Assembly: GCA_027018975.1 (NCBI GenBank)
Contig: JALUXN010000281.1
Coordinates: 1-33,650, forward strand
Origin: Mariprofundaceae bacterium
GTDB taxonomy: Bacteria; Pseudomonadota; Zetaproteobacteria; Mariprofundales; Mariprofundaceae
Direction: 5' to 3'
Length of the DNA stretch: 33,650 nucleotides
The translations under genes and the position numbers were made by a program. The notes beneath the pieces are model-generated. The model was not told the DNA's origin. It saw only the letters and a list, made by a program, of their open reading frames with translations, and ran no database searches. Positions 16,257 to 24,295 of the stretch are shown one piece after another (position 1 is the first letter of the stretch; the number at the start of each line of letters is the position of its first letter).

Positions 16257-18788
16257 CTAGCGCCGCAGCGGTGCGCGCCAGCCCTGTGTCTCAGCTGTCG
16301 AACAGGCGACGAAGCGGTAGATGTGGCCGGCAGTTAGATTGAGATTGCGTGCGGTGAGGGTGTTGGCGCGTGTATTGACCTCGGTGACCAGCGGTGTCCA
16401 GGCGTTGTCCGAATAGGCCCAGAGGTTGATCTGATGTTCATCCTTGATCAGACCGAGCTCGTTGGCCATGCCGTTTTCATCGAAATAGTCGAAGGTGACA
16501 TCGGTGACGATATTGGCCGAGGGGATGCGTGAAAAGAGAATCCACGAACGCTGGATACACTGGCGCGGATCGACATCCTCCATCAGGAACATCGGTGCCA
16601 TGAACGGCTCCGCCTCGGCCTGGAAATCGGCCAAGGTGTATTCCGATTTGAAATTGAGCAGGGCAATCAGATAACCCCAACCCGGATCGCGAATCACCAT
16701 CGAGCGGGTCGGGCTGGCGGCTGCCACGTGGCCGCTAAATGCTTCGCTCAACAGTTTGGCTTCTGCCTCGGGTGCGGTCAGCGGTTGCTGTTTCCCTTTG
16801 AGTGCGTCCTGCATGCGTTGCACCCGCGGATCGATCACCGGTTCTATTGTGATTTTGGAGCCGTGACCGGTGAATTGATCCTTGCCCTGCACGTAATCCA
16901 GATACTCCTGCATCTGCGGCATGTCGCGATACGACCACGGCAGGCGTCCGAAGAACTTGGTATCGAGGAAATAGGGGCGGGCAATGCCGTAGTAGGCCAG
17001 TGCTTGATACTGCGCGATAAACGACTGCTCGGAGCGGCTGCCATATTTCTGACTCTGTTGGAATGGCGTGAGCCGGTGCGCCAGATGGCGAACGCGAGCC
17101 TGCATGACGGCCGGTGAGAACCAGCCGAAGGTGCGCGCTCTGGGCTGCCGCCATGCGTCATCATGTCGCTGTTTGCCGATGAGGTGGGCAATCTTGGCGT
17201 CGAATTTCGCCTTCAGCCGCTTGTTGAGAAATACCTTGGCCTTGAGCGGGTTGAAGACACCCAGATCGGGGGTGTAGTAGTACTGGAAGCGGTCGTTGAA
17301 GATGGTGGCCGGATATTTGACAAAGGGATCGTAGGTCTGGCCGAAGGTGAGATCGTAATCCCAAGGGATGATGCGCCACTTGCCGGTGGTGCCGGATTTC
17401 ACCAAAAAGTAGTTTTTATTGTAGGTGTCGCCCTGACTGACCAGCGTATTGGCGACCAGCCAGTTGATCAGAGAATCATCATCGAAATATTTGGCGAGGA
17501 ACTGGTCGAACTGTTCAACCGGCGTATCGGAGACCGCCTTAATCAGCGTTTTCAGGCTCGATTTGTCTTCCTGATCCTGGGTGAATTTAAACCAGCACTC
17601 ATCCACATCCGAGGCGTGTTTGAAGTCACCGCAGTACATCGCGTCATTGGGCTGATAAAACTCCGCCTGCTTGCCGTAGCCGCGCCGTTCAAGGAAGTGT
17701 TTGCCGAGCCACTCGATATAGAAATAGACACCGATAAATTCACCGTTGATGCTCAGCCGGACATAGTGGGTATCCGGCACGGTCATGCCCATATCCCGCA
17801 TCAGCTCCCAGGTGATCCATTCGCGCATCATGGCGCCATCCGACCCCATCGAGCGCAGGGAGATCTTGTGATAGCCGTGCCATTTGCCGTTGAGCACCTT
17901 CAGAATCAGCGCCTTCTTGTGCAGTGAGCGTGTTGAGCTGCCGTAGGATTTGATGCGGCCGGTAAGCTGTGGTTCGCCATCGATGGAGAACTGCGCCGGG
18001 AACGAGGATTTATCGTTGGGGTCTTTCAAGAACAGAATGCGTGCATCGCGTTGATCCATCTGCACATCGATATCCTGCATCTGAACCTCGCGTGTCGCGC
18101 GATGCATCGCTTCCGGCGAGTAGTGGAAATAGTGGTCATCAACCAGCCAGGCATAATCACCATCGGCGTAATCGGCTTCCCGCCAGGTGGTGGCTGGCGG
18201 TGCATCGGCCACCGGCGAGGGCTCAACCGGCGGTACATAGACCGGATCCGCTTCCGGTACAACCACATCCGGCGGCATGGCATTGTTGCCTTGATCGCCA
18301 GCCATGGTGTCGGCAACGGGCGTATCACTGGCGGCTGTTTTGAACCGGCCAGCCTCGTTGGCAAACAGCAAGCCGTGCAGGCCGGCGCGCTGAATGAGCG
18401 GTGCCAGTTCACGTTGGCGTTGATGGATGTCCGCAGACGTCGGCAATGCACTCAAGACAAAATAGAGCGTGCGCCCGCGATGCTGATGGCGAACAATAAA
18501 GGCCTGTCCCGCTTCACCGACACGGCGCGCCTGACGCAGCGCGCTATCGAGCGGCACATAGCTGCCCAGCACAGCGAAGAGTCGCCGATCCGGCTGCTGA
18601 TTGACGCCATCCTGCCAGCTCTGCAGCGCCGCCGCAGTCTCTCCTGCGCGCAGCTGTTTCCAGCCGCTCTTCACCCACGCCTCACCCGATGCCGCCATGG
18701 TGACTGTTGGCATCATAAGCAGGGCGATACAGCATATTGTGCGCAGGAGGGCTGTTGCGATGTGTGCCTGTATGGTGGTTAATCCCAT
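16257..18788 (-). CDS. Secreted CotH-family kinase with N-terminal SPOR-like region
   Basis: This 843-residue protein has a signal peptide (residues 1 to about 33, ending MAASGEA). A helical/SPOR-like stretch spans about 35-150, then a Pro-rich linker, and a CotH kinase domain spans about 260-500. CotH landmarks are YGSSTRS (R287), KKALILKV, GVYFYIEW, DTYNKNYFLVK and RIIPWDYDLTFG (D477 and D479). CotH proteins are atypical protein kinases known from spore coats; some homologues are secreted. A C-terminal beta-domain follows. Export means it would act in the periplasm or on the surface and would need ATP there. It overlaps the preceding gene by 10 bases and is followed by the carrier gene after 8. 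Confidence 0.85.
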   Translation of the reverse strand: MGLTTIQAHIATALLRTICCIALLMMPTVTMAASGEAWVKSGWKQLRAGETAAALQSWQDGVNQQPDRRLFAVLGSYVPLDSALRQARRVGEAGQAFIVRHQHRGRTLYFVLSALPTSADIHQRQRELAPLIQRAGLHGLLFANEAGRFKTAASDTPVADTMAGDQGNNAMPPDVVVPEADPVYVPPVEPSPVADAPPATTWREADYADGDYAWLVDDHYFHYSPEAMHRATREVQMQDIDVQMDQRDARILFLKDPNDKSSFPAQFSIDGEPQLTGRIKSYGSSTRSLHKKALILKVLNGKWHGYHKISLRSMGSDGAMMREWITWELMRDMGMTVPDTHYVRLSINGEFIGVYFYIEWLGKHFLERRGYGKQAEFYQPNDAMYCGDFKHASDVDECWFKFTQDQEDKSSLKTLIKAVSDTPVEQFDQFLAKYFDDDSLINWLVANTLVSQGDTYNKNYFLVKSGTTGKWRIIPWDYDLTFGQTYDPFVKYPATIFNDRFQYYYTPDLGVFNPLKAKVFLNKRLKAKFDAKIAHLIGKQRHDDAWRQPRARTFGWFSPAVMQARVRHLAHRLTPFQQSQKYGSRSEQSFIAQYQALAYYGIARPYFLDTKFFGRLPWSYRDMPQMQEYLDYVQGKDQFTGHGSKITIEPVIDPRVQRMQDALKGKQQPLTAPEAEAKLLSEAFSGHVAAASPTRSMVIRDPGWGYLIALLNFKSEYTLADFQAEAEPFMAPMFLMEDVDPRQCIQRSWILFSRIPSANIVTDVTFDYFDENGMANELGLIKDEHQINLWAYSDNAWTPLVTEVNTRANTLTARNLNLTAGHIYRFVACSTAETQGWRAPLRR

Positions 18789-19639
18789 TTGTAGGTGACT
18801 CCGAGACTGGTGTACCAGCTGGCGCTGGTGTTGCGCCCCCAGATGGTGTCGCCGATGGTTGCGTGACCGCTGATGCTTGGGCTGAAGGTGTGTTGCAAGC
18901 TGGCGTAGGGGACAAAGGCATCACTGTTGCCGGGGAAACGGTGGCCGCCCAGCGGGGTCGGTTCGGGGCGATAATCATGCATCGACAAGCGCAGCGCCGC
19001 ACCGGCCACAAAGCGGTTCAGCCCCCCCTCGTCGAGGCGGGCGGACCATTTTGCATAGCTGCGCCACTGGGTAGCAGGAAAACCGAACCAGTACTGAATG
19101 CCGGTGCCGAACTCCCAATAGGTCGGCTTCTGCTCCTCCCAGCCGGTATTCTGCGTGGACCACGCAATGCCGCCCCACAGACCGAGCACACCGAAGCCGA
19201 GGCGGTTGGGTAAATGACTGTCATAGCCGGTCGGGATGGTGAGCGAGACCTCCCAAGTGCGGCCGTTGCGGGTCTCATCCAAGCGGCCGCGCACGCCGAA
19301 TACCGCGTTGCCGAGACCGGAGATCGTCTGTGTGGTGGTGCAGCTGCGGTGAATCAGTGTCGTATTGGCGAAGAAGTTGTAGTAGTAGGAGTAGCCGTAG
19401 GTGTAGCCATGGCTCCAATAGATGTCGCGTGAGCGGCCGCAGAGTTGCGCCACCCGATGGCGGCTGCGGTTGAAGAAGTCTTTGGCGCTGGCGAAGGTGA
19501 TGCCGGTGGAGTACTCACTCTCACCTTCAGCAATCATAAAAGCACCGGCATCTGCACGCGGCGCGCCGTTGATCAACATCATCAATAACAGAATCGCAAA
19601 CAGCAGGCTGCCCCGCCATGGATGACTTTTCTTTACCAT
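18779..19639 (-). CDS. Outer-membrane-type protein of the polysaccharide locus
   Basis: This 286-residue protein has a long signal peptide (residues 1-32, ending ADAGAF). Its sequence is rich in aromatic and alternating polar residues, as in a transmembrane beta-barrel. It contains four cysteines but no recognisable enzymatic motif. The ATG at 19639 has AGGAG four bases upstream. It lies 7 bases after the GH113-like lipoprotein gene. The likely role is an outer-membrane pore or export partner of the polysaccharide; it may correspond to XagA-type proteins, but this is inference from position only. The C-terminus (YKWD) is not the classic barrel-end phenylalanine. Confidence 0.6.
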   Translation of the reverse strand: MVKKSHPWRGSLLFAILLLMMLINGAPRADAGAFMIAEGESEYSTGITFASAKDFFNRSRHRVAQLCGRSRDIYWSHGYTYGYSYYYNFFANTTLIHRSCTTTQTISGLGNAVFGVRGRLDETRNGRTWEVSLTIPTGYDSHLPNRLGFGVLGLWGGIAWSTQNTGWEEQKPTYWEFGTGIQYWFGFPATQWRSYAKWSARLDEGGLNRFVAGAALRLSMHDYRPEPTPLGGHRFPGNSDAFVPYASLQHTFSPSISGHATIGDTIWGRNTSASWYTSLGVTYKWD

Positions 19640-19646
19640 ACTACTC

Positions 19647-20684
19647 CTATCTCTGCCACTGCTGCCGCACCACCCGTTCGGCCGGCTTGTGCTGTAGCGT
19701 GTAATCCACATCTGACGTGCCGCCGGCATGGGGATCGCTCATCCAGTTCCAGATGAACACACCGCGAATGCGGGGTGTATCCTGCAGCGCTTGCAGCCAA
19801 GCGGCGATGGCATCTTGTTGCAGCTGCAGATCCGGCGCGCGTTGCGACAGATCGTGCCAGTCCCACGGCCGGCTGCTGGCACCTTGCGCTGAGGGGATGC
19901 CGATCTCCAACAGCCAGAGCGGTTGATGCATTCCCTGCACAGCTTGGTTCAAACGTTGCAGGTTCCGGCGCACAGATGCAAGCATCTCCTCAGGGTTGCC
20001 GCTGGCTCCCATGTTCGGATAAAAGGAGAGCGCAATCAGATCCAGCTGATCCCAGTAAGGGAATGCCTCTACACCTTCGACATTGTGTGCCGTGTAGGTC
20101 AGCAAACCACGATATGTGGCGCGCAGTTGTTGAATCAGCTGCGGCCAGTGGCGGCTTTGTGCCATGCCCTGCAGTTCGGTGCCGATGACCAATGCTTCCA
20201 CGCCCATCTGCCGGGCAAGTTGCGCGTAGTGCAGCATGGCGCGACTGTAGTGCGCGAACCATGTGGATTCCTGAGCGTGATCGTGAAAGGCGAGTTCGCC
20301 CGCCCAGTGGTCGCGAATCAATACCTGAGGTTTGAGTACAACGCTCAATCCCGCCGCGTGAGCATCACGGATCGCCGCGCTCAATTGCGCCTCGGTGACA
20401 TGGTTGCCTATGTGAATATGGGTGTCATGCAGATGATCCTGAACGAGGAAAGGAATCAGCGCCACACTGTTTGCTCCTGTCGCGGCCAGCTGTTGTAGCG
20501 AACGTTTCGCTTCGACACTGCCCCAGGGCGCCTGCGCACTCTGCAGCGCATTAAAACCATGCCACACGGCATCAATGCCGAGCGAAGCGCGATGCGCAGC
20601 CTGCTGATGCATGTCGATCCCCCTCTGTTCCCCGCAGCTGCTAAGGAGCAGGAGTGCTGAGCAGCAGATGATCAGGCGCTTCAC
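19647..20684 (-). CDS. GH113-like (beta-mannanase-type TIM barrel) lipoprotein
   Basis: This 345-residue predicted lipoprotein has the lipobox LSSC near residue 17. The TIM-barrel pattern resembles glycoside hydrolase family 113: GFNALQS, TGANSVALIP, GLSVVLKPQV, WFAHYS, then VIGTELQ and LLEIG. Candidate catalytic acids are E170 (GTELQ) and E260 (LLEIG). Family 113 enzymes include beta-mannanases. A hydrolase is common in polysaccharide-synthase loci, where it trims or releases the polymer, and mannan activity would fit the manC gene. The GTG start overlaps the previous stop by four bases. Confidence 0.75.
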   Translation of the reverse strand: MKRLIICCSALLLLSSCGEQRGIDMHQQAAHRASLGIDAVWHGFNALQSAQAPWGSVEAKRSLQQLAATGANSVALIPFLVQDHLHDTHIHIGNHVTEAQLSAAIRDAHAAGLSVVLKPQVLIRDHWAGELAFHDHAQESTWFAHYSRAMLHYAQLARQMGVEALVIGTELQGMAQSRHWPQLIQQLRATYRGLLTYTAHNVEGVEAFPYWDQLDLIALSFYPNMGASGNPEEMLASVRRNLQRLNQAVQGMHQPLWLLEIGIPSAQGASSRPWDWHDLSQRAPDLQLQQDAIAAWLQALQDTPRIRGVFIWNWMSDPHAGGTSDVDYTLQHKPAERVVRQQWQR

Positions 20685-22180
20685 AGGCGTCTGTACACGC
20701 GCCAGGTGACGCCGCTATAGACCAGACGAAAGCCCGGCATGCCGTGCGCATAGAGGTTGGGATAGTGAATGGAGATATGATCGAGTTTGCCGGCCGGCGA
20801 GGTCGGATCGGCAACTACAATCTGGTCGATATCGGGAATGGCACGACCCAGCGCCAGTTTGAAGCGGTCGGTATAGGAGAGGTAGAGCCCTTTGGCATCA
20901 CCGCGCGCCACAAGCACCTTATAGGCGCTGTTTTCATCAATCATGGTCGGCAGGCGGTGTGTGGCGAGCCAGCGCCCGAGCCGCAACGCACCATCCTGAT
21001 CGGCAATCAGTACACGGTCGGCACGGAATGCCTGCAGCCACTGCTGCATCGCCGGATTGGCAGTGCTGGTGAACACCCACCAACCACCAGCCAGACTGAT
21101 CACAAGCATGGCGACGACACGCCAGTAGCTGCGTGTATGGGAGAGGTCGATAAAGGTCAGCTCAGCAAAGATACTGGCACTGATCAATACCAGGATCTCG
21201 ATGGGATGGCGTAGATAAAATTGATCGGTCGCCAAGGCGATCGCCAAAACCGGATGCACAAAGAGCACAAAACTGGCGCGGAAACGGGACTGATCCTGCC
21301 AGGTGGCGAATAGGAAATAGAAAACCGCAGGATAGGCGGCCAGTGCGTAGCCCAGTGCCGGCAGCAGCGTCGCGAAAAAGTGACCGCCGTAGTGCACCAG
21401 CCACGGGTAGTTAAACAGCGTCATGTAGCCGCCAAGGTAGGAGGAGTGCGGATCGTGAATGAAGTGGAAGAAGTCGGAGGCGAAGAGCCAGTTCAGCCAT
21501 GCCCACGAGAATACCGCCATCAGGAAGGGGACGGAGAGGATGAAGTAGATACTCAGCGGCGAGACCATCATCAAGCGGCGTGGTGCCACCACCGCCAGCA
21601 TCGGCAGCAGCGCCACAAAGATGAACACCGCCGAGCCATCGATAAAGAAGAACATCGCCAGAATCAGCGCCAACGAGATATAGGCGTGGATATCATGTTC
21701 GGCGATCATGCTCTGGCAGGCGTGATAGAGCAGATAGAACATCACCATGCTCATCGCCAGTTGGCTGCCGTTGGTGGCTCCCCACAGAAATGCCGGATGT
21801 GCGACCAAGAGCACCATCAACAACATCCGCTTGAAGATCGAGATCGGCTGTGCCCGCATATGGTGCAGAAAGAGCCAGATGAGGATGGCGGCGAAGAGTA
21901 CTGAGACCAGATAGGGGGCGCCGGCGAATTTCATACCCGGTAGATAGTAGAAGGGCACCATCGCATAGAGTGGCAAGTGCGGGTAGAGCAGACTTAGATT
22001 TTCCAGTCGAATATGCTCCGAGCCGAGTACGCCCAGCACCTTCGACCAGCGCACCATCGCGTCATCAAACATAAATCCGTGCGCCAGCAGCCAGGCGGCC
22101 AAGGCACCCAGAGCCATGACCGCCATGATGACAATGAGCACATTTTCGCGACCACGCAGTTGAATCTGACGGGCATCCAT
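20681..22180 (-). CDS. Polytopic membrane protein, possible glycosyltransferase (GT-C-like)
   Basis: This 499-residue protein has about ten membrane segments and a soluble C-terminal domain (about residues 400-499). It resembles GT-C/ArnT-like or polymer-modifying membrane proteins in overall shape: a luminal loop near FMFDDAMVRW and PFYYLPG follows the first helix. No diagnostic catalytic pair is certain. It starts 3 bases after the glycosyltransferase stop and overlaps the lipoprotein gene, so it belongs to the operon. It could modify or help to export the polysaccharide. Treat the family assignment as open. Confidence 0.55.
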   Translation of the reverse strand: MDARQIQLRGRENVLIVIMAVMALGALAAWLLAHGFMFDDAMVRWSKVLGVLGSEHIRLENLSLLYPHLPLYAMVPFYYLPGMKFAGAPYLVSVLFAAILIWLFLHHMRAQPISIFKRMLLMVLLVAHPAFLWGATNGSQLAMSMVMFYLLYHACQSMIAEHDIHAYISLALILAMFFFIDGSAVFIFVALLPMLAVVAPRRLMMVSPLSIYFILSVPFLMAVFSWAWLNWLFASDFFHFIHDPHSSYLGGYMTLFNYPWLVHYGGHFFATLLPALGYALAAYPAVFYFLFATWQDQSRFRASFVLFVHPVLAIALATDQFYLRHPIEILVLISASIFAELTFIDLSHTRSYWRVVAMLVISLAGGWWVFTSTANPAMQQWLQAFRADRVLIADQDGALRLGRWLATHRLPTMIDENSAYKVLVARGDAKGLYLSYTDRFKLALGRAIPDIDQIVVADPTSPAGKLDHISIHYPNLYAHGMPGFRLVYSGVTWRVYRRL

Positions 22181-22183
22181 GGC

Positions 22184-24256
22184 CTAGCTGCCCTTTGCCT
22201 CAGGTGCGCTGCCCTGTTCACCGCTCAGGGAGTGCTCATCGACTTCACTGGTCACCTGATAGGTGGTCAAGCCGTGGTTGGTCTTCTCCCAGTAGAACGG
22301 ATTGAAAATCAGCTGCCACAGCCCTTTGAACGCCGCCCATGACATTAAAAACCAGTAACCGGGCACAGTCAGCGCCCACGGCATCAGTTTGTAGTAGTGG
22401 CGCTTGAAGCCGCTGAGCATGAATAGCTGGATCAAAAAGGCGTTGCCCACCAGCAGGTTGATCAGATTGATATAGAGCAGTGAAGCGGGGTAGATGGCGT
22501 TGAAGACGGTGGTTTGGGTGATCAGCCAGACGATGAAGATGGCGATCAGAAACGGCATCAGCAGCACACTGAGAATGGTGCCACCGATAAAGAACTGGAA
22601 GCCCCAGAAGCCCACATGGCCGAGGGTTTTGTAGAAGTGGAGTGGTCGGCGCATATGCACCAGATAGGTCTGCATGTATCCCTTGAGCCAGCGTGAACGT
22701 TGGCGGATCCAGTTGTGCACCTCGTTGTTGGCCTCTTCATAGGTGGTCGAATTGACCACGCCGACGCGGTAGTTGCGCTGGGTCAGGCGCACGCCCAAGT
22801 CACAATCTTCTGTTACATTGTACGGATCCCAGCCCTGCAATTCACGCAGTACTTTGGTTTTGAAGTGGTTGGATGTGCCGCCGAGCGGAATGGGGATTTT
22901 CAGTGCATCGAGCGCCGGCAGATAGAAGTCGAACCAGAGCGAATACTCCATGGTAAACATGCGGGTCAGCCAGTTCTCACTCACATTGAAGTAGTTCAGC
23001 CGCGCTTGGATCACCGCCGTATTGGGTGATGACTTGCGGAAAGCCGCAACCACCTTTTTCAGCTGGTCGGCCTCGGGCGCATCCTCACCATCGTAGATGG
23101 TAGCCAGCTCACCGCGCGCAAAATTGAGCGCATAGTTGCACGCTTTCGGCTTGGTTTTGGGCAGCGACGGTGGCACGCGGATAATCTCGAACATCCCTTC
23201 AAGGGCGAGGCTCTTGGCGGTTTCGATGGTCTCCTCATCGTCCTCTTCGAGGATAATTTTGATGTCGAGCTTGGACATCGGGTAATCGAGGTTGCGCAGC
23301 GCTTGCGCCAAATGCGGTAGCGTCTCCGCTTCCTTATACATCGGCACCAGCACCGTATAGGTCGGCAGATCCGCCGCCTTGAGATTGGCCACCTCCTCAT
23401 CGGTGACGTAGTTGTCGAAGCGTTTATCGCCGCCCACCCAAGTCAGCAGTGCGCGCAGGCCGAAGTTGAATAGCAGAAAGACCGAGATAAAGGCGTTGAT
23501 GACAATCAGTGTGTTGACCGGCTCGAAGGCCATGGCCAGCAGGGTGATGCTCATGACCACGAAGGCAAAAATCAGCTGCGGCACGGTGAACACCGTGCTG
23601 GCGGAGTATTCCGGTTGGCGCTTGCGCAGCTCATGCACAGATTTTTCACTGAAGAAGGCGTCGCCATATTTTTGCAACGTCCAGACGATATCGAATTTGG
23701 AGGTGACTACGAAGTCGATCGGCCCGTCAATCACCTGCTCGGCAGCTACCATGATCTCGCCATCGAGATCGGCAACCGCCACCTTGGTCAGCCCGTGCTC
23801 CTTTCGCCATGGTAGAAAGAGCTGTTCCAGATAGGCATCATAATGGTTCTCATCAAGCAGCCCCTCATCCGGCGGCTCATCGATCAAATTGACAAAGGGT
23901 TTGTCGAAATGGGTGGCCATCACCTGATAGAAGAGGAAGGGGCGCACCCATCCCTTGGCCAGGATAATATCACCGACGCGGGTGCCCCACTCCCGCTGCA
24001 GCTGGAGCGCCTCCATCAAGCGCTCTTCGGAGAGCAGCCCCCGCTCCACCAGCAGATCACCGATCCGCCCTTTGCGGAAATGGTCGGTCAGCGCGCTGTA
24101 AAATTCGCTGGCGGTGATCCACCCCTGCGCGAGGATCACTTCACCGATCCGCTGTCCGCGCTCCCGCTGTAGCTTCAGTGCTTCCTGCAGCTGCGATTCG
24201 GTGATCAGGCCGTGATCCACCAGCACATCGCCAATACGCGGCAGTGCTTGACTCAT
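22184..24256 (-). CDS. Family 2 glycosyltransferase with tandem MshEN (c-di-GMP-type) domains
   Basis: This 690-residue synthase begins with four RxG repeats at R7, R36, R64 and R93, spaced 28-29 residues apart. Each leads into LVxxGLxxxxxLxxALxLQ-type helices, the pattern of two MshEN domains, which bind c-di-GMP in known proteins. A membrane pair near residue 240 precedes a GT2 domain with DGED (389-392), EDCD (483-486) and QRSRW (519-523). Further membrane helices follow. This is the architecture of processive, c-di-GMP-controlled polysaccharide synthases and resembles XagB-like enzymes. The product is unknown; manC and the GH113-like neighbour hint at mannose. It is the likely central enzyme of the locus. 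Confidence 0.9.
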   Translation of the reverse strand: MSQALPRIGDVLVDHGLITESQLQEALKLQRERGQRIGEVILAQGWITASEFYSALTDHFRKGRIGDLLVERGLLSEERLMEALQLQREWGTRVGDIILAKGWVRPFLFYQVMATHFDKPFVNLIDEPPDEGLLDENHYDAYLEQLFLPWRKEHGLTKVAVADLDGEIMVAAEQVIDGPIDFVVTSKFDIVWTLQKYGDAFFSEKSVHELRKRQPEYSASTVFTVPQLIFAFVVMSITLLAMAFEPVNTLIVINAFISVFLLFNFGLRALLTWVGGDKRFDNYVTDEEVANLKAADLPTYTVLVPMYKEAETLPHLAQALRNLDYPMSKLDIKIILEEDDEETIETAKSLALEGMFEIIRVPPSLPKTKPKACNYALNFARGELATIYDGEDAPEADQLKKVVAAFRKSSPNTAVIQARLNYFNVSENWLTRMFTMEYSLWFDFYLPALDALKIPIPLGGTSNHFKTKVLRELQGWDPYNVTEDCDLGVRLTQRNYRVGVVNSTTYEEANNEVHNWIRQRSRWLKGYMQTYLVHMRRPLHFYKTLGHVGFWGFQFFIGGTILSVLLMPFLIAIFIVWLITQTTVFNAIYPASLLYINLINLLVGNAFLIQLFMLSGFKRHYYKLMPWALTVPGYWFLMSWAAFKGLWQLIFNPFYWEKTNHGLTTYQVTSEVDEHSLSGEQGSAPEAKGS

Positions 24257-24295
24257 TGCAACCTCTGAGGCGCAGATAGGCAGCCGATCATCACG

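Noticed and set aside
17163-17927. 254-codon plus-strand frame opposite the CotH gene
   Set aside because: It is antisense to a well-supported coding region and has no motif. Long antisense frames are expected at this GC content.
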